Origin: Cellvibrio sp. UBA7661
Lineage (GTDB): Bacteria > Pseudomonadota > Gammaproteobacteria > Pseudomonadales > Cellvibrionaceae
DNA: 64,000 nt
NCBI GenBank assembly: GCA_002483365.1
Contig: DLHT01000006.1
Span: forward strand, 369,524 to 433,523
Direction: 5' to 3'
Position numbers and translations under genes: made by a program
Shown: positions 26,663-34,883 of the stretch, piece by piece
Position numbering within the stretch: the stretch's first letter is position 1
Layout of the letters: every line of letters begins with the position of its first letter
The notes under the pieces: generated by a model
Databases searched by the model: none
Seen by the model: only the letters and a program-made list of their open reading frames with translations
Told to the model about the DNA's origin: nothing

Positions 26663-27616
26663 TCAGAAGGATTGCCAGATTGAATCCAGCTGCCGCATCA
26701 AACCAAGAAACTCAGTGCGCTCACGCTCAAGCGAATGATACGCCAAGGTATTCGCACAATTCCGTTTAAAAATGTTCAGTTGCTCTGGCTGCTCCAAAAG
26801 ATGCAAAGCCTCTTCAACAGCAGCAACCAATGAGGGCGTATTGTACGCGGGAAAGAGACAGTTTTGGCGGTCATGACAAAAACTGCGATTGCCTACACAG
26901 TCGGGCACTATGGTTAAGTCGGCATAATGCATGGCCTCAAGTGCAGGTAAGTAAAAACCTTCTGTTTCACTGGGCAACAATACTGCAATCCGGCTTGCGG
27001 CCAAGACACCGAGCAACTGCTCGCGCGGCAACCAGTGGTTAATACAGTGCGCAATTATTCCCTGCTTTTTTAATTCATCGCCCAATACCTGAGCTTGTAT
27101 GGGATTTTTCGGACCAAATATCAATAACTCGTGTTGCTTCTCCACGCCCGGAAGCAGAGGCAAGGCAATTCCATTTTGGATTGTGAAAACCGGACCATTT
27201 ACCCGGCCGGTTGCAGTAATTGCCAACTCCACTTCACGCGACACACAAACTCGAACTGCTTTTTGGCTAAGAAATTCGTACATAGGTTGCGCAGGATCGG
27301 CATGACGAACATGCTGGATAAGATTTACCACTGGCTGATTTTTGGGCGGATTTGAAGTGAGATAACGCTGCCAATCCATCCCGGCAAGAAATGCATAGTC
27401 ATAATTTGAAGGAATGTATTCAGCTTGTTGCTGCTGATAATCAGGAAACCAAGGGTTAGTACGATCCCAAAGGGTTTCGTCCGAAAAACTGATGTGCGGC
27501 AAAAACTCCGGGGATGATTTCAGGTGATAAAAATAATCCGCTACTTTTTGATGGCCGCCGGTGTATTCCTGAAAGTCGCGGTAGAAACAAATGCGAGCCA
27601 GATGGGTTCCCGACAA
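26663..27616 (-). CDS. GT4-like glycosyltransferase
   Basis: About 317 residues from a TTG at 27616, chosen because GGAGG lies eight bases upstream, just before the stop of the preceding acyltransferase gene. The longer frame would overlap that gene by 90 bp and begin with unrelated hydrophobic sequence. The C-terminal half has the GT-B donor-site pattern (LPSETEGFYLPALEAMHYADL then IVPDCVGNRSF), typical of family 4 retaining enzymes. The N-terminal half starts ICFYRDFQEYTGGHQKVADYF, an acceptor-domain 'GG-x-xK' loop. It would add a sugar to the growing chain; donor and linkage are unknown. Confidence 0.8.
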   Translation of the reverse strand: MSGTHLARICFYRDFQEYTGGHQKVADYFYHLKSSPEFLPHISFSDETLWDRTNPWFPDYQQQQAEYIPSNYDYAFLAGMDWQRYLTSNPPKNQPVVNLIQHVRHADPAQPMYEFLSQKAVRVCVSREVELAITATGRVNGPVFTIQNGIALPLLPGVEKQHELLIFGPKNPIQAQVLGDELKKQGIIAHCINHWLPREQLLGVLAASRIAVLLPSETEGFYLPALEAMHYADLTIVPDCVGNRSFCHDRQNCLFPAYNTPSLVAAVEEALHLLEQPEQLNIFKRNCANTLAYHSLERERTEFLGLMRQLDSIWQSF

Positions 27617-27618
27617 TT

Positions 27619-28761
27619 TTAGCGCCTCCGCAAAAATGGTTGCTCCACATAACAATAAGCAAGTTGCGAAAACCCAATAGTAATCAGTAGCACTAGTAAT
27701 GTTAACCACTCATTTGTTATATTTATTTTAAACGCAGTTATCATCCTGCTAACCACATCAAAAGCAGGCATATGAAATAGATAGACTCCATATGCCAATA
27801 CGCCAAGGTATTCTACAGGCTTTAAGATCTTTAATTTTCTCTTTTGATGTGTTTTTTGTGTTACACCAATTATCGCCACTCCTAACACAATTAACGCCAT
27901 CGATAGAATTAATGCATAAGCAATGAAATAATTTATTAATCCTCCTGACATTTGATTTAGCCCAATAGAACTGCAATAAATTGTTATCGCTATAAAGGAG
28001 CTTACAGTTATTACCTTTATCAGCATTCGATTATCTTCAAAAAAAATACGATATTTAGGATTATTTACAACTAACGCACCTGCACCACCCAACAAAAAAG
28101 CGGGCAGATTGTAAAAAAAATCAAATCTTGCGAAATAATTCCATTCACGCCTAGATGCCAACACTCCCTCGGAGTTTTTTTCAAATCCAGAAAATGAATA
28201 ATGTGATATAGCCATAGAAATTATCAGAACCACCAAGAAACAAGCTATATCCCCATAGCGCTCTGAGAACCATTTTATAGCGATAAGAGCAAATGGCGCA
28301 CAAAGAAAATAGAGCATCTCAACTGGCATTGTCCAATAGACATGATTAAAAACTATTCCGTCCATCGGTTTATAGTTTTCTATAAATAAAAACAGACTTA
28401 GTACTCGCCAAGGATGCTGTTCTGCTGCTTCCCAAAAAACTAATACACAAACCACGATAGAAAAATAATAGAGGGGTATAATTCGAAATAGACGACTGCG
28501 GTAATAAGCTTTTATACCTATTACCGAATGCGCATCGTGTCTTTGTGTCAGAAATCCGAGAGAAATCAGATACCCGCTTAAAGAAAAGAAGATTAATACC
28601 GGGATATAACCAAAGGGGTTAAAAAATGCATTTATCCACTCTGTTTCGGGGAAATGTAAAAACTCACTTGCCTGAAAAGGCAAATGACAAAAGACGACAG
28701 CAACCGCACTTAATGCGCGCAATACCATCAGGTAATCAATTGAATCTTCACGTTTATTCAT
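27619..28761 (-). CDS. Acyltransferase 3 family membrane protein
   Basis: 380 residues, about ten membrane helices. It starts SIDYLMVLRALSAVAVVFCHLPF with the family His, followed by FFSLSGYLISLGFL and the arginine motif YRSRLFRIIPLYYFS. The end is FLRRR with no added SGNH domain. It is one of three such proteins in this cluster and lies 25 bp after another. Predicted to O-acylate sugar residues of the surface polymer at the inner membrane. Confidence 0.87.
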   Translation of the reverse strand: MNKREDSIDYLMVLRALSAVAVVFCHLPFQASEFLHFPETEWINAFFNPFGYIPVLIFFSLSGYLISLGFLTQRHDAHSVIGIKAYYRSRLFRIIPLYYFSIVVCVLVFWEAAEQHPWRVLSLFLFIENYKPMDGIVFNHVYWTMPVEMLYFLCAPFALIAIKWFSERYGDIACFLVVLIISMAISHYSFSGFEKNSEGVLASRREWNYFARFDFFYNLPAFLLGGAGALVVNNPKYRIFFEDNRMLIKVITVSSFIAITIYCSSIGLNQMSGGLINYFIAYALILSMALIVLGVAIIGVTQKTHQKRKLKILKPVEYLGVLAYGVYLFHMPAFDVVSRMITAFKINITNEWLTLLVLLITIGFSQLAYCYVEQPFLRRR

Positions 28762-28786
28762 TTATTTTTTTTGACTACCAACAACG

Positions 28787-29815
28787 TTAATTACCAAGCG
28801 ATGTATCTCCCTTTTTTATCTGCTCTCTTATTTTCATAATTGGCGATTCAATCCACTTAACTATTAACCAGGCAATAATAACAACAATAGGGATAGACAC
28901 TAATGCCAACAGAATATCACCTCTTGGCACAGCAAGACCAAAATAGCCTATTGCACTCATCACCAGAAAACCTATCTGGTAGTGAAAGAGATATATTGGG
29001 TAACTTAAATCACCAATCCTTTTGTCCATCCGCTGAAACTGCGTTAGCGGCAATGATCCACTTATAAGGTATGCAATAGTCAAAGCGCAAATTAAGTAAT
29101 TAATGTAGAAACCAATATCGCGCACATATCCCCCAAGCGATGCTAACCACCAGTTAATTGGAAGAGCAATAAACAGCAGCAACACCACATAATGGCTTTT
29201 GGGGAAAACGGCCAAAGTACGCACCAAAGAAACGCGAAAATGGTAAATCATTGCACCCGTTGAAAATGGTAGCGATGCAGCCCACACAGTAAAGTAAATA
29301 TCATCCCAACCATAATTGTTAAGCGCTGCAAAGAAGTGATAACAGACACTCAACACAAACCATATCATTGTAATAGTTTTGCTTTTTGATATTCCAAATC
29401 CGATAAGCAAGTAGAAAAACAGTTCGACGGTTAGAGCCCAGGCAGGCGGCGTTAGCCGTGGTGACTCAAGCAGGGGAAAAAAAATGAATAGGTTTCTTAA
29501 TGCGTCTAACGTATTTTGCGGCAAATAAATATCTGGGTGGAAAGCCCGTGTTGCGGAAACACCAAACATTAAAATAAGGATAATCGAAAGAAGCGCTGAT
29601 AACCAATAAAGAGGATAGATCCGCAAAAAGCGATTCAAGAGATAACGAACAACTCCTTTCACTGAATGACCGTAGCTCTCATTGATAACCGTCGTCATTA
29701 GGTAACCACTGATGCAATAAAAACCAAATACTGCATATGCGCCCAACACATGAGCGCCCGCAAGGTGCTGTATGACAACCATTAAGGCCAAAAATGTTCT
29801 GTAGACGCCAAGCAT
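28787..29815 (-). CDS. Acyltransferase 3 family membrane protein
   Basis: 342 residues and about ten helices. The signature TFLALMVVIQHLAGAHVLG has the presumed active-site His, then VFGFYCISGYLMTTVI and LNRFLRIYPLYWLSALLS. It is the first gene of the minus-strand glycan cluster. A promoter should lie in 29816-29883, which is AT-rich, but no clear hexamer pair was identified. The start appears isolated from the upstream gene by a strong bidirectional terminator. Confidence 0.86.
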   Translation of the reverse strand: MLGVYRTFLALMVVIQHLAGAHVLGAYAVFGFYCISGYLMTTVINESYGHSVKGVVRYLLNRFLRIYPLYWLSALLSIILILMFGVSATRAFHPDIYLPQNTLDALRNLFIFFPLLESPRLTPPAWALTVELFFYLLIGFGISKSKTITMIWFVLSVCYHFFAALNNYGWDDIYFTVWAASLPFSTGAMIYHFRVSLVRTLAVFPKSHYVVLLLFIALPINWWLASLGGYVRDIGFYINYLICALTIAYLISGSLPLTQFQRMDKRIGDLSYPIYLFHYQIGFLVMSAIGYFGLAVPRGDILLALVSIPIVVIIAWLIVKWIESPIMKIREQIKKGDTSLGN

Positions 29816-29883
29816 AAATTACCGTTTGAATTTTATACCACTTGATAAGCAATGCTAGTTTAAGAGCTAGAATAATTAATGAC

Positions 29884-29919
29884 AAAAAATAAGGGCGCCC
29901 TAAGGCGCCCTTATTTTTT
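29884..29919. terminator. Bidirectional rho-independent terminator
   Basis: A perfect 16-bp inverted repeat: AAAAAATAAGGGCGCC (29884-29899), loop CTAA, then GGCGCCCTTATTTTTT (29904-29919). GC-rich stem and T-run are present on both strands. It lies 23 bp past the stop of the exported Ala/Thr-rich protein gene and shields the glycan cluster from that transcript. Confidence 0.92.
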
Positions 29920-29942
29920 AACAAAACTAAATCAGAAGTTAA

Positions 29943-31397
29943 TTACTTAACAGTAAGATTTACAGTGTCATTTGAACCGTAAGAAACTGAAGTGGTATCA
30001 GTTACAACAGTTTGAGTAGCCGCATCAATAACGCTAGCTGGAGCCAATGCAACAACGGTAGCTGCAGTGCGAGTACCGCCAGTCAAAGTAACAACATCAG
30101 AAGCCTTCAGAACCAAAGTTTTACCTTTGGCCAAAGTACCAGTTGCTTTAGTACCAGCAGTCGCTGTTACGCCAGCCTCTGGGGTAAAGGTAATGCTGTA
30201 AGTAGTGTCGTTAGAACCACGGTTAACCAACACTAACTTTTGGTTCAAGCCAGCATTAGTGGTCAAATATGGAACTTGAGCAGTTGCACCGTTACGCAGA
30301 ATGCTACCGATAGAAGCGCTAGCAGCAGTAGGACCGTAAGCAGCAGAAGCGATTGCAGTTGGAGTAAAGGTCAAAGTGTAAGCACCAGCATTGATTGCAT
30401 CAGCTTCGTTAGCGGTAATAACGATGTCGTTACCAACCAATGGATCAGTGGTTGTATCTTCAACCAACAAACCACTCAGATCGCTCAACTTAGCAGAAGA
30501 TACCAAGCTGTCTGTAGGAGTTGCTACATCTGCATTAACGCCACCAAAGGTTAATTTAGTAGCAGTAGTTGCAGCATCAGTTTTACCGATAAAGCTCAGG
30601 TCGCCAGTTACTGACAATTGCGATTCACCAGCAGCAGTATCAATCAACTGACTCAATAAAGTAACGTTAGCACCAGCAGCAGTGATTGCACCAGCAGTCA
30701 GAACAAACTGTACATTACCCAGCGTAGCCGTTGGGGTAGCACCGGTGAATTGAGTAAATACTGGAGTAGCATTTACGTCAGCAGTTTTGTCAGTACCAGA
30801 AATGTTTACTTTCAACGCTGGAGAAACACTTGCAAATGCATAACTGTCAGTTGCCAGGGCACCAGTGGTGTTGGTGGCAGATGCACCCACTGCAGCTGGT
30901 GAGCTGCTGTAATGAGCAACGGTCATACCAGCGGTGGAAGTTGGGCTAAGTTGCATATCAGCCAAATTCAAAACTACAGCCTGCGCTTGAGTCATAGCAG
31001 TTACAGCAGTTACGTCATAAATAACGTAAGTATCACCAGCAGCACCACCTTGGCCCACAGATACGGTGTAGTCAGCAGGGTTTGCTTTACCAGACAAAGT
31101 CAAAGAAGTAGCGTCAACACCAGTTTTGAATTTAGCACCGCCAGTCAAGTCGATGCGGATAAAGGCGTGAGAGCCAGCAGAAGTACCGAAACCAAGCGCA
31201 AAAGTTGTATCAAAAGCAGTAGCGTGAGTTACTTGCACCAAGCCAGAAGTAACTTGAGTAGTGGTAACAGATTCTTTAGCAACAGTAACAGCACCAGTAC
31301 CTGCACCGTTAGTGCCAGCGGTCATATCGATAGCCGCAAATGCAGGTGCCGAGAAAGCAGCAGCAATAGCTACGCCTAAAATTTTCTTGGAAACCAT
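29943..31397 (-). CDS. Exported Ala/Thr-rich protein of unknown function
   Basis: 484 residues with a clear Sec signal peptide (MVSKKILGVAIAAAFSAPAFA, cleaved after AFA). The mature part has no Cys, is rich in Ala, Thr, Val, Gly and Ser, and is predicted to be largely beta. It contains recurrent strands such as YTLTFTP and YSITFTP and ends in NDTVNLTVK. No PEP-CTERM tail, LPXTG-like motif or membrane anchor is present. Strong expression is suggested by AGGAG eight bases before the ATG, a promoter-like pair at 31501-31528, a perfect terminator and uniform codon choice. Composition recalls S-layer or surface coat proteins, but I do not recognise the family. It lies between gspD and the glycan cluster, so type II export or association with the surface glycan is possible but unproven. 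Confidence 0.75.
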   Translation of the reverse strand: MVSKKILGVAIAAAFSAPAFAAIDMTAGTNGAGTGAVTVAKESVTTTQVTSGLVQVTHATAFDTTFALGFGTSAGSHAFIRIDLTGGAKFKTGVDATSLTLSGKANPADYTVSVGQGGAAGDTYVIYDVTAVTAMTQAQAVVLNLADMQLSPTSTAGMTVAHYSSSPAAVGASATNTTGALATDSYAFASVSPALKVNISGTDKTADVNATPVFTQFTGATPTATLGNVQFVLTAGAITAAGANVTLLSQLIDTAAGESQLSVTGDLSFIGKTDAATTATKLTFGGVNADVATPTDSLVSSAKLSDLSGLLVEDTTTDPLVGNDIVITANEADAINAGAYTLTFTPTAIASAAYGPTAASASIGSILRNGATAQVPYLTTNAGLNQKLVLVNRGSNDTTYSITFTPEAGVTATAGTKATGTLAKGKTLVLKASDVVTLTGGTRTAATVVALAPASVIDAATQTVVTDTTSVSYGSNDTVNLTVK

Positions 31398-31500
31398 ATG
31401 GTTTAACTCCTATTTCATGAATTTATAATCAACGTTGATTTGATTGGTCTTGGGTCCTTGGGTCTGCAAGAGCAATCCCACGATTTAAAGACCGCCCAAG

Positions 31501-31528
31501 AATATACTGCATCAAACCTATAGATCAA
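31501..31528 (-). promoter_or_regulatory. Candidate sigma-70 promoter for the exported Ala/Thr-rich protein
   Basis: On the minus strand TTGATC (31528-31523) and TATATT (31506-31501) are 16 bp apart, about 100 bp upstream of the ATG at 31397. The long leader between them and AGGAG could be untranslated mRNA. Hexamers match 4/6 and 5/6 of consensus. No other good pair was seen in this 200-bp gap. Confidence 0.45.
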
Positions 31529-31597
31529 GCCTAAGTTATTAAAAGCCAATCCTTTTGCGTGGTTTTGGATTTAAATCACGCCAGAATTGATTAGAGC

Positions 31598-33784
31598 TTA
31601 ATCATTCTGAACAGCTTCTGAACCAGATTCACCCCAAACTTCCGGGTTTTGAAATGCCCGCTGGATGCTTTTGGTAACGGCTTGCCCCTCAGCAGGGCTG
31701 TCGATGACATATGGAATGATCATCACCATCAGCTCTGTTCGCGCTGATGAGTTATTGTCCGAGCTCAGAAGTTTGCCAATTATAGGCAATTTTCCAAACC
31801 ATGGAACCCCTACATTTCCCAATGAGTTAGAGCTGGAAATTAAACCACCAAGTAAGATTGAGCCACCATCTTGCAGGGTGACTGTGGTTTGGATTTTGCG
31901 GTTAAAAATACTGGGAGAATCTATTCCACTGCTTTGATTAGGCTGGGCTTCACTTAGCTCTTGATCGATCTCTATATCCACATGACCAGAGGCATGGACA
32001 ATAGGTGCTACAGTCAAACGCACACCGGTTTTGCGGTTACTGATACTTGGGGGAACCACTAAACCGCCTGTTGTTACTCCGCTGGACGACCCTAAGACAG
32101 GAATTTCTGTTCCTACATCTATAGTAGCTTGTTGACCGCTCTTAACCATTAAACGCGGGCGGGAACGAATTTCTGCGCGCTTGTTTTCGTAGAACAGGTT
32201 TAAGAGTGCGCGAGTTTCGCCAGCGTTATCTAAAGTCGCACTTAATCCTGCGGAACCAACCCCCAAACCACCCAAGGTACCAAAGGTGGTGCTGTAGAGT
32301 TTTCCGCCTACCCTTTGCGAGCCTTTGGCAACAAACTCAAAACCGGTTTGCTCTTTGTCATTGAGTGTGACTTCTGCCAACAAAACCTCAATCAAAACTG
32401 AGGGAGCCGCTTTATCCAAGGTTTGGATAACAGGCAGCATATCCAACCAAGCCTGACCACTACCCTTGAAAATAATAGTGTTGCGGTTGGTATCCACCAC
32501 AAAATTGCCACCACTCACTCTGGCAGAGGCAGACTGAGCGCCAGAACCTTGCCCCATAGCAGTGGTTGCAGAGGTAACATCGGATATTGCAGAGCCAGTT
32601 GCCGCAGAATCTAATCCCCCACTGCGGCTTGTGGAGCCCGAAGAGCCATTTTCAAAACTGTTGAGTAACTCAACAATATGTGATGCTTCCGTATTACGCA
32701 CCTCGTACGTGAAAATGCCTTGATCGATACTCATTTGCTGGCGACGATCCAGCACTTCCACCCATTCGCGAACATGGTTAATAATTTGTTGGGATGAAGC
32801 GAAAACAACTAGCTGGTTAGCGCCTTCTAAAGGAATAAGAATAATAGAACCAATTTGCGAGTTCACTGCCGCATCGTACCCTTCAGCATTCAATACTTCT
32901 TTCAGATTTTTACTGAGTGCATCCACCTTAACAAATGCAGGCTCGATACTTGCTGAAAATTTACCGCGCATCACAGGCTGATCCAACACTTCTATTATCG
33001 CTAATGCCTGATTCACAAGATCAGGCTTACCTTTAAGCAATACTGCATTACGACTAGAGTCTTCATTAACTTGTATATCCTTTCCAGTTAAAGCATCACG
33101 CACCCAACCAGCCACTTTGACATTGGTAACGACTTTTAATGGCACAAACATAAACACCGGTCGATGGGATTGAGGCACTTCCGGAAGCGCGCGGCCACTG
33201 ACTAATAAAGGTGTCTCACCGGCAGTGATGTTTTTATCTATCGCAAAATTGAGTACATCGCCTTGTTGCGACACGGCAACACCGTAGGTATTCAAAGTGC
33301 GCAGGGCAATACGGAATAATTCCGAAGGAGGAACCGCTTCTATTAAACGCAAGGTGACGAGATCTTCTTGCTTCTCAATTTGTGGATCCAAGGTAAACGA
33401 CAAGCCCAGTTGCTCGCCAAAGACTTCATTAATAAATACCGGCAACGGCATATTGTGGTAATTGCCAGCAATGGGCGAACCTTTGAGATCCAGCGCCAGC
33501 TCCTGCGCTTGGGCATCGGCCACTGTACTGCCGATAGTCACCGAAGGGCCGGATTTGATTTTGGTTTGGGGGACTTGTTGCTGCTGCGCCTGGGGCTGGC
33601 TCGCTGAAGTTGAAAACTCCTTGGGTTCACGTACCGGCTCCAAGCGAATCAGCTCCTGCCCACGCTCTGTTTGGGTGGGTTTATGCCAGACACTGCTGCA
33701 GCTGGTCAGCGCCATAAGTACGCTGATAGAGGCAAGTGTTTTTATACTGGTATTAACAACAGAACTGGCTTTTACGCTGAACAT
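31598..33784 (-). CDS. gspD: Type II secretion system secretin GspD
   Basis: About 728 residues from the ATG at 33784; an in-frame start 33 codons upstream is less likely. The start gives a lipoprotein-like signal (VLMALTSC-S). The secretin follows the usual order: an N0-like domain (about 100-190), repeated N1-N3 domains (PVFMFVPLKVVTNVKVAGWV; MRGKFSASIEPAFVKVDALS; IFTYEVRNTEASHIVELLNS), a Gly/Ser-rich linker near 395-450, and the C-terminal secretin core (VLIEVLLAEVTLNDKEQTGF; VPWFGKLPIIGKLLSS). It forms the outer-membrane gate for folded exoenzymes such as plant cell-wall hydrolases. It is separated from the other gsp genes by a REP-flanked GIY-YIG gene. Confidence 0.94.
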   Translation of the reverse strand: MFSVKASSVVNTSIKTLASISVLMALTSCSSVWHKPTQTERGQELIRLEPVREPKEFSTSASQPQAQQQQVPQTKIKSGPSVTIGSTVADAQAQELALDLKGSPIAGNYHNMPLPVFINEVFGEQLGLSFTLDPQIEKQEDLVTLRLIEAVPPSELFRIALRTLNTYGVAVSQQGDVLNFAIDKNITAGETPLLVSGRALPEVPQSHRPVFMFVPLKVVTNVKVAGWVRDALTGKDIQVNEDSSRNAVLLKGKPDLVNQALAIIEVLDQPVMRGKFSASIEPAFVKVDALSKNLKEVLNAEGYDAAVNSQIGSIILIPLEGANQLVVFASSQQIINHVREWVEVLDRRQQMSIDQGIFTYEVRNTEASHIVELLNSFENGSSGSTSRSGGLDSAATGSAISDVTSATTAMGQGSGAQSASARVSGGNFVVDTNRNTIIFKGSGQAWLDMLPVIQTLDKAAPSVLIEVLLAEVTLNDKEQTGFEFVAKGSQRVGGKLYSTTFGTLGGLGVGSAGLSATLDNAGETRALLNLFYENKRAEIRSRPRLMVKSGQQATIDVGTEIPVLGSSSGVTTGGLVVPPSISNRKTGVRLTVAPIVHASGHVDIEIDQELSEAQPNQSSGIDSPSIFNRKIQTTVTLQDGGSILLGGLISSSNSLGNVGVPWFGKLPIIGKLLSSDNNSSARTELMVMIIPYVIDSPAEGQAVTKSIQRAFQNPEVWGESGSEAVQND

Positions 33785-33877
33785 GTATGGAATTCCCGGC
33801 TGACATAGAGTGACGCTAATTGGGCGGGTAGTTTGATTAACTAAGTGACGGCGCGCAAGGTTTTGTGTACGCGCTAT

Positions 33878-33948
33878 CGTCACTCCCGCTCGCGGGAGTC
33901 CAGCTTTTGGGTTTAAGACCTATGGATCCCCGCGGGCGGGGATGACGA
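33878..33948. repeat. REP-like repeat pair, copy 2 (left of the GIY-YIG gene)
   Basis: Two palindromic units in opposite orientation: CGTCACTCCCGC..GCGGGAGTCCAG (33878-33902) and ACCTATGGATCCCC..GGGGATGACGA (33918-33948). Head-to-head pairs like this resemble REPIN/BIME structures. The second unit, extended to 33911-33950, matches 34275-34314 in 36 of 40 positions as a direct repeat. Confidence 0.85.
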
Positions 33949-33953
33949 CTAAC

Positions 33954-34244
33954 TCAGCTGATAACTTGTTTGTATAAATCAATCCAACCCGGGTTTCGTT
34001 GTTGAATTAATTCAATTTTCGCTTTGCGGGTTAATTTTTTAAGCTCTTTCTCGCGCGCTATTGCCGAATCCATCGTCTGTGCTTGTTCAAAATAGACTAA
34101 TTGAGTGACGTTATATTTTTTGGTAAATCCATCAGCAAGATGTTTTTTATGCTGCCAAATTCGTTGGATAAGGTTACTTGTTACACCTATGTAAAGAGTT
34201 CCGTTGCGCTGACTTGCAAGAATATATATTGCGGGCTGCTTCAT
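33954..34244 (-). CDS. Small GIY-YIG nuclease-domain protein
   Basis: 96 residues, a stand-alone GIY-YIG domain. It has the YILASQRNGTLYIGVTSNL strand pair (Y-I-L/Y-I-G), the catalytic arginine in LIQRIWQHK, and the catalytic glutamate in the AREKELKKLTRKAKIELI region. The size matches the COG2827/YhbQ-like group of predicted endonucleases with unknown biological role. The stop codon is only 3-4 bp from a REP-like unit and the start is about 30 bp from another, so ORF and repeats together look like a compact insertion between gspD and the rest of the secretion genes. It has no role in secretion that I can see. Confidence 0.85.
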   Translation of the reverse strand: MKQPAIYILASQRNGTLYIGVTSNLIQRIWQHKKHLADGFTKKYNVTQLVYFEQAQTMDSAIAREKELKKLTRKAKIELIQQRNPGWIDLYKQVIS

Positions 34245-34274
34245 GAGAACTCCTTTCTCTTTGATTGTTGTTAA

Positions 34275-34351
34275 GTTTAAAACCTGTGGATCCCCGCACG
34301 CGGGGATGACGACTCCCTGCTGATGCGGATCTACCCACGCGGGAATGACGA
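34275..34351. repeat. REP-like repeat pair, copy 3 (right of the GIY-YIG gene)
   Basis: Two units in the same orientation: AACCTGTGGATCCCC..GGGGATGACGA (34281-34312) and a decayed TGCGGATCTACCC..GGGAATGACGA (34324-34351). The first, with flanking GTTTAA and CT, is the direct-repeat partner of 33911-33950. The second lies 8 bp from the stop of the GspC/N-like gene. Confidence 0.83.
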
Positions 34352-34358
34352 TTTGCGA

Positions 34359-34883
34359 TTAGTTTGCTTTAGGCTGATACATTTTGAGAGTGCGGGTTTC
34401 ATCGCCCATACGCACTTGCACCTGGTTGGCTTCTATCGCTGTTACTTGCCAGTCGCCTACCAATTTGTCACCTTCCTTGAATTGGAGTACGGAGGGTTTC
34501 CCTATTGCAGTGGCGGAGGCAATAACCGGCACAAACAGGGCGTAGCGTGTATCGCCTTTGGTGACCAAGCCGGTCAGGCGCAAGCTTTCCGGTTTACCTT
34601 CCAGCGCTTTTGCAGGATCTTCTACTGGCTTGGTTTGTTGCATTCCCGACTCTGAAAACCAACGCGGTTTTTCTGCAACGGTGACGTATAGCCCCATTGC
34701 ATCTTCTGCTTTGGGTAAGACGGAGGCTTGCCAGTCGTTATCCGCCGCTGGGGATTGATCCCCCAAGCCCAGCATCACCCACAAAATACCGAGTACAAAG
34801 GCGAATGCTGCCAATTTGGCAGTAAGCGCATAAACAATTTGCTCATGCGCCGGGAGCTGGGCAAAACGTTGCAACAGGCTCAT
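34359..34883 (-). CDS. GspC/GspN-like type II secretion inner-membrane protein
   Basis: 174 residues. It has a short cytoplasmic N-terminus, one membrane helix (LAAFAFVLGILWVMLGLG, about 25-42), a proline-rich linker and a beta-rich periplasmic domain (about 95-170: SLRLTGLVTKGDTRYALF; LQFKEGDKLVGDWQVTAI; VQVRMGDETRTLKM). The domain resembles the homology region of GspC/PilP that contacts the secretin. No PDZ domain follows and no other gspC is visible. Its place after gspM is that of gspN in Xanthomonas-type operons. It probably bridges the inner-membrane platform and GspD. The start overlaps the gspM stop by four bases. Confidence 0.72.
   Translation of the reverse strand: MSLLQRFAQLPAHEQIVYALTAKLAAFAFVLGILWVMLGLGDQSPAADNDWQASVLPKAEDAMGLYVTVAEKPRWFSESGMQQTKPVEDPAKALEGKPESLRLTGLVTKGDTRYALFVPVIASATAIGKPSVLQFKEGDKLVGDWQVTAIEANQVQVRMGDETRTLKMYQPKAN

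Noticed and set aside
29988..31379. Several long plus-strand open frames opposite the exported Ala/Thr-rich gene
   Set aside because: They arise from biased codon use on the coding strand; the Ser/Thr/Asn-rich translations lack start signals and family features.
33954..34244. Functional part of the type II secretion operon
   Set aside because: The GIY-YIG domain has no link to secretion and the gene is bounded by dispersed repeats; it looks like an insertion.
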